In this document: positions 1 through 7,385 of the stretch, one piece after another | Numbering within the stretch: the first letter of the stretch is position 1 | Layout of the letters: every line of letters begins with the position of its first letter | Assembly (NCBI GenBank): GCA_021151805.1 | Contig: JAGKWN010000102.1 | Location: 1 to 14,388, forward strand | From: Cytophagaceae bacterium | GTDB taxonomy: Bacteria; Bacteroidota; Bacteroidia; Cytophagales; Cytophagaceae | Reading direction: 5' to 3' | Length of the DNA: 14,388 nucleotides | Notes under the pieces: generated by a model | The model's database searches: none | Told to the model about the DNA's origin: nothing | What the model saw: the letters and a program-made list of their open reading frames with translations, nothing else | Program-made: the position numbers and the translations under genes

Positions 1-9
1 ATATAAATG

Positions 10-55
10 AATTCCATTAAGATGAATGCAAGCCCTCACTTCATTTTATGGAATT
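10..55 (+). promoter_or_regulatory. Imperfect inverted repeat upstream of the GH8 gene
   Basis: Arms 10-26 and 40-55 pair over about 15 base pairs with one T/T mismatch (18 and 47) and one bulged G (21). The outer eight base pairs, AATTCCAT with ATGGAATT, are perfect. The loop is 27-39. No T tract follows, so it is a poor intrinsic terminator. It lies 27 bases before the GH8 start codon and could be a leader hairpin, an operator, or a processed end of an upstream transcript. No TAnnTTTG element is visible in bases 1-81, so the GH8 promoter may lie to the left of the window. Confidence 0.4.
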
Positions 56-81
56 GACTCAACTAACCAAAACCTCCTTCC

Positions 82-3000
82 ATGAAAAGAAACCTCCTCT
101 CCAGAATTGTTTCTGCTTTACTTTTGATTGCTACAATAGGCAACCAGGTAAATGCACAAACACAACCTTTCCCGGCCAATAAAACATACGCTTATGGAAT
201 TATGCCGGGCAATAAGAATAGTCAGGATGCCATGAATAATTACAACACATGGAAGACAAATTTTGTTGAAGCGTGTTCGAATGGAAGATATAGAGTGAAG
301 TTTGATAACCGCAGTCAGACTGTATCAGAAGGAATAGGCTATGGAATGCTGTTATCTGCTTATGCGGGCGACAAAACCCTCTTTGATGGTTTATGGAATT
401 ATTATAAAGATAATCGTAATGGCAACGGTGTGATGAACTGGAAAATCAATGGCTGCAGCGGTACTGCCGGTTCGAATGGCGCGACGGATGCAGAACTGGA
501 TGCGGCCATGGCCCTTATTGTGGCAGATTATCAATGGGGAGCAGCAGGTTCCATTAATTATAAAAATGATGCCAAAGCATTAATTACGGCGATTAAGAAT
601 TTTGAAATTGAAGGCGGCTCATATGTAGTAAAACCGGGCGATCAGTTTGGTGGAAGTTCAATCACGAACCCTTCTTATTTTGCACCTGGCTATTTCAGAA
701 CATTTGCTACCTATATGAGTGACAACTTTTGGAATAGTGTAGCCGACAAATGTTATGTGGTTATCAATAACAATCTTACTGTAAATAATGCAGCAGGTGG
801 CTTGGTATCAGATTGGTGTACAGCTTCAGGAAGTTATTCAAGTGCCGCTGGAGGTTATGCGAATGGCGGTAGAAATTATTCCTACGATGCAGCCCGCACG
901 CCGTGGAGAATTGCTGTAGACTATGTTTGGTATGGCAATGCAAGCGCAAAAACTTATTCAAAAAAATCTTCAGACTTTGTACGCGTAAATTTGGGCGGCT
1001 CTCAAAACGTGAAAGATGGTTATAACCAAAGCGGATCAAACATCAGTTCATATCACAACAGTACTTTTGTAGGTGCTTTCGCTTCTGCAGCCATGGGCGG
1101 GGAGAACCAATCGCACCTGGATAATTCATATTCAGATTTAAAAGGACTTAATGATGCAGGTTCATATTTCAACCAAACTTTAAAAACACTTTATTTATTC
1201 TTATTGACCGGAAATTTTTATCTGCCGGGCTCAGCGCCGGTAACACCACCCGTTGAAGTTGTACAGGCGCCGTTTGGTACAACACCTTATGCTATTCCAG
1301 GGAAAATAGAAGCAGAGAATTATGACTTAGGCGGTACACTTGCTTACAGCGATGCTTCTGTAGGAAATGAAGGAAACCAATACCGGTCAGACGATGTAGA
1401 TATTGAAGCAAGTACAGATGCAGGCGGAGGATATAATATCGCTTATACTGCTGCGGGTGAATGGGTAGAATATACTGTGAATGTGACGGCTGCCGGTAAA
1501 TATGATTTCGGTGTACGCGTGGCTGCTACGGCAACAGGTAAATCCATGCACATAGAAATGGATGGTGTTAATATTACCGGCGCAATTGCTATTCCGAATA
1601 CGGGCGGCTGGCAGACCTGGCAAACTGTTACGGTACCGAATGTAACGTTAACTGCAGGTAAGAAAATAATGCGGGTTGTCATGGATACCGATGGTTTTAA
1701 TTTGAACTACATCAACACAACAGCGTCTGTTGTTACACCCGTGAATGTTGCGCCAACCATTTCGTTAACAGCACCGGCTAATAATGCTACTTATACAGCA
1801 CCGGCTTCAGTAACCATAACAGCAAACGCTGCTGATGCAGACGGTACGGTTTCAAAAGTAGAATTCTACAACGGCTCAACGTTATTAAATTCAGATGCTG
1901 CTGCACCGTATTCTTACAGCTGGACAAATGTTGCTGCCGGTACGTATGTACTTACAGCCAAAGCAACGGATAATGCAGGAGCTGTAACGACATCCGCGTC
2001 TGTAACAGTAACGGTGACGGCAGTAGTACCCGTGAATGTTGCGCCAACCGTTTCGTTAACAGCGCCGGCTAACAATGCTACTTATACAGCACCGGCTTCA
2101 GTAAACATAACAGCAAACGCTGCTGATGCAGACGGTACGGTTTTAAAAGTAGAATTCTACAACGGCTCAACGTTGTTAAGCTCGGATGCGAGTGCACCAT
2201 ATTCTTACAGCTGGACAAATGTTGCTGCAGGTACGTATGTACTTACAGCCAAAGCAACGGATAATGCAGGAACTGTAACGACATCCGCGGCTGTAACAGT
2301 AACGGTGACGGCAGTAGTACCCGTGAATGTTGCGCCAACCATTTCGTTAACAGCACCAACGAACAATGCTACTTATACAGCACCGGCTTCAGTAACCTTG
2401 ATTGCAAGTGCAGCAGATGCAGACGGTACAGTTTCAAAAGTTGAGTTTTATAATGGAGGTGTTTTGATTCCTTCTTCAACAAATGCAGACGCACCATACG
2501 ATTACACCATTACCGGTTTAACGGCCGGTACGTATGTGTTCACCGCAAAAGCAACGGATAACGCGGGTGCTGTAACAACATCCGCGGCTGTAACCGTAAC
2601 GGTGACTGCAGTAGTGCCTGTGAATGTTGCGCCAACCGTTTCTTTAACAACGCCAACGAACAATGCTACTTATACAGCACCGGCTTCAGTAACCTTGATT
2701 GCAAGTGCAGCCGATGCAGACGGTACAGTTTCAAAAGTTGAGTTTTATAATGGCAGCGTTTTAATACCTTCTTCAACAAATGTTGATGCACCATACGACT
2801 ACACCATCACCGGTTTAACGGCCGGTACGTATGTGTTCACCGCAAAAGCAACGGATAACGCCGGTGCCGTTACGACATCCGCGGCGGTAACAGTAACGGT
2901 AACGGCAGTAGTACCCGTGAATGTAGCACCAACGGTTTCTTTAACAGCACCAACGAACAATGCTGCTTATACAGCACCGGCTTCAGTAACCTTGATTGCA

Positions 3001-3960
3001 AGTGCAGCGGATGCTGACGGCACAGTTTCAAAAGTTGAGTTTTACAATGGCGGCGTTTTGATTCCTTCTTCAACAAATGTTGATGCACCATACGATTATA
3101 CCATCACCGGTTTAACGGCCGGTACGTATGTGTTCACCGCAAAAGCAACGGATAATGCAGGAGCTGTAACGACCTCAACAGCGGTAACAGTAACGGTGAA
3201 TACAGTTGCAACCCCTCCGGTTGAAGGTTGTGTAACCGAAGCTGTTCCGGTAGTTTCTCAATGGGTTGTGCGCAATAGTTGGGCTGACCAGAACAACGGA
3301 TCTAAAGTTGTAGCAACAGTAGATGCAATGAATATTAAACACCGTGCATGGGGCAATACAGAACTTTGGGTAATCGAATCAGGCAAATCCATCAATGTTG
3401 TAATCGGACAAACATATACGGTATCATTTGATTTTAAAAATGATGCTCAAAACGCTGTTTCGGGAATAGACGTAGGATTTGCAACAGCTGAACAATGGAA
3501 TGGCGCGGTATTGGCACAACCAGCTGTTTCAATCAACTCAGGTCTGCCTGCTACTTACACTACAAAAACAATTACGATTACAGCAACAACAACAGGGACG
3601 GTGTATTTATCTTATAGATTAAAATTCAACGGGCAGCCATCCAGTGAAGTGAATATGTTTGTGAAAAATATTTCCGTTTGTTCTGCAGCGGCTGCAACCC
3701 CACAAATGTTAGCTGCACCTGCCGGAGTTGTGACGGGCGCCAATCCGTTTACAGACCAGACAACGATATTGATTCCGTATGCATCGAATGTAGCGTTGAA
3801 TATTTCTATCATTAACTTGTCAGGTGTTACGGTATGGCAATCATCGTCATTCCAGACAAACCAAACCATCTATGTAGGCTCAGGTCTGCCAATAGGTACA
3901 TACATTGTTAATGCATATTATGAAGGTAAAACCAGTACCTTTAGATTGATTAAGCAATAA
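82..3960 (+). CDS. Secreted GH8 glycoside hydrolase (endoglucanase/xylanase type) with CBM6, five Ig-like repeats and T9SS tail
   Basis: It probably hydrolyses beta-1,4-glucan or xylan outside the cell. Residues 1-25 form a signal peptide (basic MKR, hydrophobic core, likely cleavage after VNA). The GH8 domain spans about 28-385. SEGIGYGM (83-88) holds the expected acid Glu83, GATDAELD carries Asp136, and YDAARTPWR carries Asp269, the likely base. Their spacing resembles that of Clostridium CelA (E95/D152/D278, from memory). A CBM6 follows at about 398-547 (IEAEN, Tyr434, Trp461, Trp510/Trp513 as possible ligand contacts). Then come five Big_7-type Ig repeats (554-1044), a beta-sandwich module of unassigned family (about 1048-1203) bracketed by Cys1050 and Cys1200, and a T9SS type A sorting domain (about 1205-1292; NPF, LPIGTY, FRLIKQ). 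The product should therefore cross the outer membrane by T9SS and be released or anchored. Substrate choice within GH8 (cellulose, xylan, chitosan) cannot be decided from motifs alone. Confidence 0.93.
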   Translation: MKRNLLSRIVSALLLIATIGNQVNAQTQPFPANKTYAYGIMPGNKNSQDAMNNYNTWKTNFVEACSNGRYRVKFDNRSQTVSEGIGYGMLLSAYAGDKTLFDGLWNYYKDNRNGNGVMNWKINGCSGTAGSNGATDAELDAAMALIVADYQWGAAGSINYKNDAKALITAIKNFEIEGGSYVVKPGDQFGGSSITNPSYFAPGYFRTFATYMSDNFWNSVADKCYVVINNNLTVNNAAGGLVSDWCTASGSYSSAAGGYANGGRNYSYDAARTPWRIAVDYVWYGNASAKTYSKKSSDFVRVNLGGSQNVKDGYNQSGSNISSYHNSTFVGAFASAAMGGENQSHLDNSYSDLKGLNDAGSYFNQTLKTLYLFLLTGNFYLPGSAPVTPPVEVVQAPFGTTPYAIPGKIEAENYDLGGTLAYSDASVGNEGNQYRSDDVDIEASTDAGGGYNIAYTAAGEWVEYTVNVTAAGKYDFGVRVAATATGKSMHIEMDGVNITGAIAIPNTGGWQTWQTVTVPNVTLTAGKKIMRVVMDTDGFNLNYINTTASVVTPVNVAPTISLTAPANNATYTAPASVTITANAADADGTVSKVEFYNGSTLLNSDAAAPYSYSWTNVAAGTYVLTAKATDNAGAVTTSASVTVTVTAVVPVNVAPTVSLTAPANNATYTAPASVNITANAADADGTVLKVEFYNGSTLLSSDASAPYSYSWTNVAAGTYVLTAKATDNAGTVTTSAAVTVTVTAVVPVNVAPTISLTAPTNNATYTAPASVTLIASAADADGTVSKVEFYNGGVLIPSSTNADAPYDYTITGLTAGTYVFTAKATDNAGAVTTSAAVTVTVTAVVPVNVAPTVSLTTPTNNATYTAPASVTLIASAADADGTVSKVEFYNGSVLIPSSTNVDAPYDYTITGLTAGTYVFTAKATDNAGAVTTSAAVTVTVTAVVPVNVAPTVSLTAPTNNAAYTAPASVTLIASAADADGTVSKVEFYNGGVLIPSSTNVDAPYDYTITGLTAGTYVFTAKATDNAGAVTTSTAVTVTVNTVATPPVEGCVTEAVPVVSQWVVRNSWADQNNGSKVVATVDAMNIKHRAWGNTELWVIESGKSINVVIGQTYTVSFDFKNDAQNAVSGIDVGFATAEQWNGAVLAQPAVSINSGLPATYTTKTITITATTTGTVYLSYRLKFNGQPSSEVNMFVKNISVCSAAAATPQMLAAPAGVVTGANPFTDQTTILIPYASNVALNISIINLSGVTVWQSSSFQTNQTIYVGSGLPIGTYIVNAYYEGKTSTFRLIKQ
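1741..3213 (+). repeat. Five tandem in-frame Ig-like repeats, pattern AABBB
   Basis: Units start at 1741, 2032, 2323, 2620 and 2917, each beginning at the codons for VNVAPT. Units 1-2 are 291 bp (97 residues) and carry SYSWTNVAAGTYVLT. Units 3-5 are 297 bp (99 residues) and carry IPSSTN plus YDYTITGLTAGTYVFT. Long stretches are almost identical at base level, for example the codons for YTAPASV and for KATDNAG, which indicates recent duplication or gene conversion. The Thr/Ala/Val-rich domains probably act as a rigid spacer between the catalytic/CBM6 part and the C-terminal module. Confidence 0.9.
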
Positions 3961-3980
3961 TATAGCATTGATTGAAAAGG

Positions 3981-4006
3981 AAAGGGGAGCATTAGCTCCC
4001 CTTTTT
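3981..4006. terminator. Bidirectional intrinsic terminator between convergent genes
   Basis: GGGGAGC and GCTCCCC form a perfect stem around an ATTA loop (3991-3994), flanked by AAA on the left and TTTTT on the right. The stem therefore extends to about 10 bp and ends in a T run on the plus strand. It lies 20 bases after the GH8 stop and just before the end of the convergent response-regulator gene, so it can serve both. Confidence 0.85.
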
Positions 4007-4014
4007 CGTTTGTA

Positions 4015-4767
4015 TTAAAAATCAAGTTTTTCTTTCAGCAAACTATAACCGGTTCTGCTGATTGGTAACGTAGTATTATTTTTAAGAATAATCTGATACG
4101 ACGATTTTTCATAGGGTTCGATGCGCAGGATTTCACGGATGTTGATGATATAGGATCTGTGGATGCGGATGAAGAAAGACGGGTCAAGCGTCTGCTCAAA
4201 ATATTTCATTGTCTGGTTTTTCAGAAATTTCCCTTCCTCTGTATAAATCATTACATAATCATCCTGGCTTTCAATATAGCGGATATCAGCGCTGGGAATT
4301 ATTTTTATAGACGTAGCCGTCTTTACAACTACGCGGTCCAGCCGGCCCTCAGGCACAGGCGGCTCTTTAAGCAATGCTTTCACCTGCATCACATCTGCTG
4401 CTTTTGATTGCAAACGCACCATAATTTTATCGATTGTTTTTTTGAACCGGTCTTGGGCAAAGGGCTTTAACAGATAGTCAAGCGCATTCATTTCAAATGC
4501 CTTGATGGCATATTCCTGGTAAGCAGTAGTAAATACTACTATGGGCGGAACGTCTAAGAGTTCCAGCATTTCCAGGCCCGTTACTTTTGGCATTTCTATA
4601 TCCAGGAAAACAACATCGGGTTGAAGTTCCTGGATCGCTTTCAAACCTTCAAAGCCGTTGGCACATTCCGCAATAATTTCGAAAGCAGGATATTCTTTCA
4701 GAAACAAACGGATGACGTCTCTTGCCAGAGGCTCATCATCTATGATTATGGTTCGGATCGTATTCAA
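4015..4767 (-). CDS. LytTR-family response regulator
   Basis: This is a 250-residue cytoplasmic transcription factor, the usual length for the LytR/AlgR family. The receiver domain (about 4-120) has Asp10/Asp11 for magnesium, phosphoacceptor Asp56 in FLDIEMP, Thr80 and Lys101 in LLKPF. The LytTR DNA-binding domain (about 145-248) shows YIESQDDYVMIYT and FIRIHRSYIIN, typical of the family. Its start is 7 bases after the stop of the sensor kinase gene, so kinase and regulator are cotranscribed and form a two-component pair. All key receiver residues are present and phosphorylation control is expected. Target genes cannot be read from the window; the upstream LiaF-like gene or the operon itself are natural candidates. 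Confidence 0.95.
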   Translation of the reverse strand: MNTIRTIIIDDEPLARDVIRLFLKEYPAFEIIAECANGFEGLKAIQELQPDVVFLDIEMPKVTGLEMLELLDVPPIVVFTTAYQEYAIKAFEMNALDYLLKPFAQDRFKKTIDKIMVRLQSKAADVMQVKALLKEPPVPEGRLDRVVVKTATSIKIIPSADIRYIESQDDYVMIYTEEGKFLKNQTMKYFEQTLDPSFFIRIHRSYIINIREILRIEPYEKSSYQIILKNNTTLPISRTGYSLLKEKLDF

Positions 4768-4774
4768 CGTGTAT

Positions 4775-5821
4775 TTAATATTGCGGGATAATAAGTTCTA
4801 CCTGAAAGATACCGTTTTCATCTTTTATTTTCATCAGATTTTTTCTTCCGAATAATAAGAAAAGTCTCTGTTGTACATGTTTTAATCCAAGGCCATTTCC
4901 GCGTTGCTTTTTTACGGATGTATCATGATTGTTTTGTATTTGTATATGCAGCCTGTTTTCTTTTACAAATCCTCTCAGTTCAATAGTAACCGGATCAAGC
5001 GATTCGAACAGGCCGTGTTTGATTGAATTTTCAAGCAGCGGCTGTATAATCATGAATGGAACTTTGCAGGCTGCAGTATTATCTTCAATATGTGTTTCAA
5101 TATGCAACCGGTTTTCAAATCTGATTTTTTCAATGGAATAATACAGCAGCGCATTGTTGATTTCTTCAGAAAAAGATACAGACTTTTCTTTATTTTTTTC
5201 AATGGATAATCGTAAGTAGCCAGACAGATTGCTGAGCATGTGCTGTGCTTTGTCAACATCCTGTAATAATAAAGCATGAATGGAATTTAAACTGTTAAAG
5301 ATAAAGTGTGGCTGCAGCTGTGATTTCAATAAATTCAGCTCGCTTTCTGTTGCGAGTGTTTTCCATGCTGCTTCTCTTTCAATACGCACTTTATAGGAAC
5401 TGTAATATTTATACAAGTAATAGGATAAAGCGAGAATGCAATACAGGAATGATGCAATAACAATCCGGAACGGACCTGATTGCTGAATGAACTCCATGAA
5501 TCCGGCATCGGCGCTGCTGCTTAGTAAAATGGTTTTACTAATAAAATACCAGAGAGAAATAAACATGCCAGCAGCTATTAAATGATTAAACAGGTGGAGC
5601 GGGATGCGCTGATTTTCTAAACTGATAAATCGTACTGTATACCACGAAAGCAAACCTATGGCTGCAAACAATCCGGTAGAAACAAAAGCATCGAGGAGGC
5701 TTAATGAGTGTGGTATAGCATAAAAATATACATCTATGCATGCATGGGCACACAATACCGGTGCCCATGCAGATATATAGATGTATAAATTTTTCTTGCT
5801 TTTAAGAAGCGGATGTTGCAT
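4775..5821 (-). CDS. LytS/YehU-type sensor histidine kinase
   Basis: This is a 348-residue inner-membrane kinase. About four hydrophobic segments (roughly 11-30, 42-64, 78-99, 120-140) form the N-terminal sensor, with no sizeable extracytoplasmic domain. This suggests sensing within the membrane or through a partner protein. A short basic linker leads to the His_kinase domain (PF06580 type). Phosphoacceptor His172 lies in QLQPHFIFNSLNS, EKIRFENRL is at 231-239, the N box is QPLLENSIKHG (Asn265), and the glycine-rich ATP lid is GNGLGLKHV (308-316). It lies between the LiaF-like gene (3-base gap) and the LytTR regulator (7-base gap), so it should phosphorylate that regulator. The signal is unknown; the gene order suggests that the LiaF-like protein modulates it. 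Confidence 0.94.
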   Translation of the reverse strand: MQHPLLKSKKNLYIYISAWAPVLCAHACIDVYFYAIPHSLSLLDAFVSTGLFAAIGLLSWYTVRFISLENQRIPLHLFNHLIAAGMFISLWYFISKTILLSSSADAGFMEFIQQSGPFRIVIASFLYCILALSYYLYKYYSSYKVRIEREAAWKTLATESELNLLKSQLQPHFIFNSLNSIHALLLQDVDKAQHMLSNLSGYLRLSIEKNKEKSVSFSEEINNALLYYSIEKIRFENRLHIETHIEDNTAACKVPFMIIQPLLENSIKHGLFESLDPVTIELRGFVKENRLHIQIQNNHDTSVKKQRGNGLGLKHVQQRLFLLFGRKNLMKIKDENGIFQVELIIPQY

Positions 5822-5824
5822 GCC

Positions 5825-6532
5825 CTATGCCCGTTTAATTTCAATTCCGCCCATGACTACGCTGCCGCGCAGGATAATTGTTGCGGCAGGATCGATGTGT
5901 ACATTATCTGAATATTGGTCTTCATCTTCAATACCGCTCATGATCGGTGTGATTTCTGATTGTATGTTCCACTCCCGTGAAATTTTTAAACTGACTCCGC
6001 CCATGACAACGGAAAGATCAATGATGCAACCTTCTTTGGATAAATAACAATTGGTCATGTCTAATTCTACACCGCCCATGATGGCAGTAATTTTTCCACC
6101 CTTGAAATCATAAGAGCTTAGCTGGCGCGAATCGCCGCCCATAATGGTTGTGATTTCGAATAACTCTTCATTCACCGAAGTTTTCATATCCGTAGTATTT
6201 TTTTTATTTTTTTTCTTGAACCCTGATCCGAATAATATGATAACACCCAGCAGAATCAATAGTGCCGGCCATATCTTTTCAATATCAACGGGCTGCATTA
6301 TACCGGTGAGTGGTAAGATGAAATAGGTGCCGATAGCAATTACAAGCATTCCTTTAAAGAATGATTTGTACAGGAAATATACACCGGTAAGTATCACTGC
6401 CATTTGCCAGGAGAATACATAGGACGGAACAACAAAAGGTAATGCGTTGAAATTATAGAGAAGATAGAAGAGGCCGGTAAGAAGGAGCAATGTGCCTGCC
6501 CATATACGTTTGCCGGAAAATGAATGTGCCAT
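5825..6532 (-). CDS. LiaF-like membrane protein (four TM segments plus LiaF C-terminal beta domain)
   Basis: The protein has 235 residues. The N-terminal half has four hydrophobic segments (about 12-29, 36-55, 59-75, 87-103) followed by a lysine-rich stretch (GFKKKNKKN), so the C-terminal half is cytoplasmic. That half (about 125-235) has recurring turns TIMGG, AIMGG, VVMGG, PIMSG and VVMGG at about 129, 150, 176, 197 and 226. This is the pattern of the LiaF C-terminal/DUF2154-like fold. In Bacillus, LiaF inhibits the LiaS kinase until cell-wall stress. Here the gene is first in an operon with a LytS-type kinase and LytTR regulator, so a similar role as negative regulator or signal sensor is inferred. 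The start at 6532 fits a TAAGTTTG promoter element about 25 bases upstream. The family call is firm; the function is not. Confidence 0.85.
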   Translation of the reverse strand: MAHSFSGKRIWAGTLLLLTGLFYLLYNFNALPFVVPSYVFSWQMAVILTGVYFLYKSFFKGMLVIAIGTYFILPLTGIMQPVDIEKIWPALLILLGVIILFGSGFKKKNKKNTTDMKTSVNEELFEITTIMGGDSRQLSSYDFKGGKITAIMGGVELDMTNCYLSKEGCIIDLSVVMGGVSLKISREWNIQSEITPIMSGIEDEDQYSDNVHIDPAATIILRGSVVMGGIEIKRA

Positions 6533-6557
6533 AATATTGTGTTTGTTTAATCTGTTT

Positions 6558-6591
6558 CAAACTTACACAATCCCTCACAGGAGGGAAACAA
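6558..6591 (-). promoter_or_regulatory. Bacteroidota-type promoter of the LiaF-like operon, with internal inverted repeat
   Basis: Read on the minus strand, TTG (6591-6589) is followed after 23 bases by TAAGTTTG (6565-6558), matching the TTG/TAnnTTTG consensus of the Bacteroidota primary sigma factor. Transcription would start near 6552, giving a leader of about 20 bases. The spacer contains a perfect inverted repeat, TCCCTC-ACAG-GAGGGA (6571-6586), well placed for a repressor or autoregulator. Confidence 0.5.
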
Positions 6592-6634
6592 CAAATCGGT
6601 AAACGGTAAAAAAAGGAGGGTGAACGGGAAAAGC

Positions 6635-6656
6635 AGGCATTCTTTGGAGAATGCCT
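6635..6656 (-). terminator. Candidate terminator after the oxidoreductase gene
   Basis: A perfect 9-bp stem, AGGCATTCT and AGAATGCCT, encloses a four-base loop (6644-6647). It starts 8 bases after the oxidoreductase stop codon. On the minus strand the stem is followed by GCTTTTCCC, a short T run, so termination strength is uncertain. Confidence 0.6.
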
Positions 6657-6664
6657 GGAAGATA

Positions 6665-7243
6665 TTAACGCAACTTACTACCCAGCCTCTTTATTTTTAA
6701 CAACCATTTTGCGCGTTGCTCATCGCTGGAGTTTTTAATAATACCTACATATGTAACTTTAACAGGCTTAATGCCACAGAACTTTAGTGTAGATCTTTTC
6801 AACTGATTGGTGCTTGGTTTGCCATACACCAAGGCATAATACCAACCTGGTTGGTCGAGTGTTGTTATGATGTGTGCAGTTTTGCCTGTAAGCAGTTTAT
6901 CCCACCATACGGAATTTTCTCTGTACTGAAATGCGAAGCCGGGTAGAAATACCCGATCAATAAAACCTTTTAATAGAGCTGGTAAACCGCCCCACCACAC
7001 GGGGTGTACCCATACAAGATGGTCGGCCCATTTGATTTTTTCCTGTGCCTGCAGTAAATCAGGTTCAAGCTCTATACGTTTCTGATAACCGAATTTTAAA
7101 TTGGGTTCAAAGTTCAATTCTGAAATCCGGATTTCTTTTATTTCCGCATGCTGCGCTGAGATCCCTTCTTTGTAAGCTTCGGCAAGTGCGCTGCAATAGC
7201 TGTCTTTATTGGGATGACCGTTAATGATTAATATTTTTTTCAT
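6665..7243 (-). CDS. Flavodoxin-fold NAD(P)H:quinone-type oxidoreductase
   Basis: The product is a 192-residue soluble flavoprotein of the Flavodoxin_2 family (NQO/MdaB/KefF-like), expected to transfer two electrons from NAD(P)H to quinones or similar acceptors. MKKILIINGHPNKDSYC at the N terminus forms the first strand and the flavin-phosphate loop. VWVHPVWWGGLPALLKGFIDR and the following LPGFAF are the family's flavin and active-site segment. TLDQPGWYY and LKFCGIKPV are further family-like stretches. A longer frame opens at 7270, but its ATG lies inside the likely -7 element (7275-7268). The ATG at 7243 is preceded by AGGAACT and begins exactly at the conserved fold, so 7243 is preferred. 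It is downstream of a Crp/Fnr-type gene in the same direction but separated by a hairpin, so it probably has its own promoter. Substrate is unknown. Confidence 0.88.
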   Translation of the reverse strand: MKKILIINGHPNKDSYCSALAEAYKEGISAQHAEIKEIRISELNFEPNLKFGYQKRIELEPDLLQAQEKIKWADHLVWVHPVWWGGLPALLKGFIDRVFLPGFAFQYRENSVWWDKLLTGKTAHIITTLDQPGWYYALVYGKPSTNQLKRSTLKFCGIKPVKVTYVGIIKNSSDEQRAKWLLKIKRLGSKLR

Positions 7244-7267
7244 AGTTCCTGTTTGTGAAATGATATT

Positions 7268-7310
7268 CAAAAATACCTTTTCAGAAAATCAGGCATACAG
7301 ACATTTGTCT
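7268..7310 (-). promoter_or_regulatory. Candidate promoter of the oxidoreductase gene with upstream palindrome
   Basis: On the minus strand TATTTTTG (7275-7268) matches the Bacteroidota TAnnTTTG element, with a start expected near 7262 and a leader of about 19 bases. No clear TTG is found at the -33 spacing. Instead a perfect palindrome, AGACA-TT-TGTCT (7299-7310), is centred about 42 bases upstream of the predicted start. That is a typical place for an activator that replaces a poor -33 box. Confidence 0.4.
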
Positions 7311-7317
7311 ATAAATA

Positions 7318-7338
7318 AAAAGATGTTGGTCATCTTTT
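7318..7338 (-). terminator. Candidate terminator after the Crp/Fnr-type gene
   Basis: AAAAGATG and CATCTTTT form a perfect 8-bp stem with a five-base loop (7326-7330). On the minus strand the stem runs into CTTTTTATTTAT, a usable T-rich tail. It lies about 48 bases after the regulator stop codon and before the oxidoreductase promoter. Confidence 0.55.
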
Positions 7339-7385
7339 AGAATATAATAGCGATTTCATACCTTAAAGGAGCAGCTGCACATCAT

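Noticed and set aside
776..3091. Several open minus-strand frames of 70-90 codons inside the GH8 gene
   Set aside because: They lie opposite a clearly real gene, have no recognisable domains or starts, and those in the repeat region mirror the repeats. They are shadows of the main frame.
1741..3213. CRISPR-like array suggested by regularly spaced repeats
   Set aside because: The units are about 291-297 bp, in frame and coding for Ig-like domains. They have no short repeat-spacer structure.
3612..3869. Minus-strand frame of 85 codons near the end of the GH8 gene
   Set aside because: It is opposite the T9SS-tail coding region, has no promoter or domain signal, and fits a shadow frame.
7244..7270. 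Nine extra N-terminal codons for the oxidoreductase (start at 7270)
   Set aside because: The upstream ATG falls in the TATTTTTG promoter element, and the conserved fold begins exactly at the ATG at 7243.
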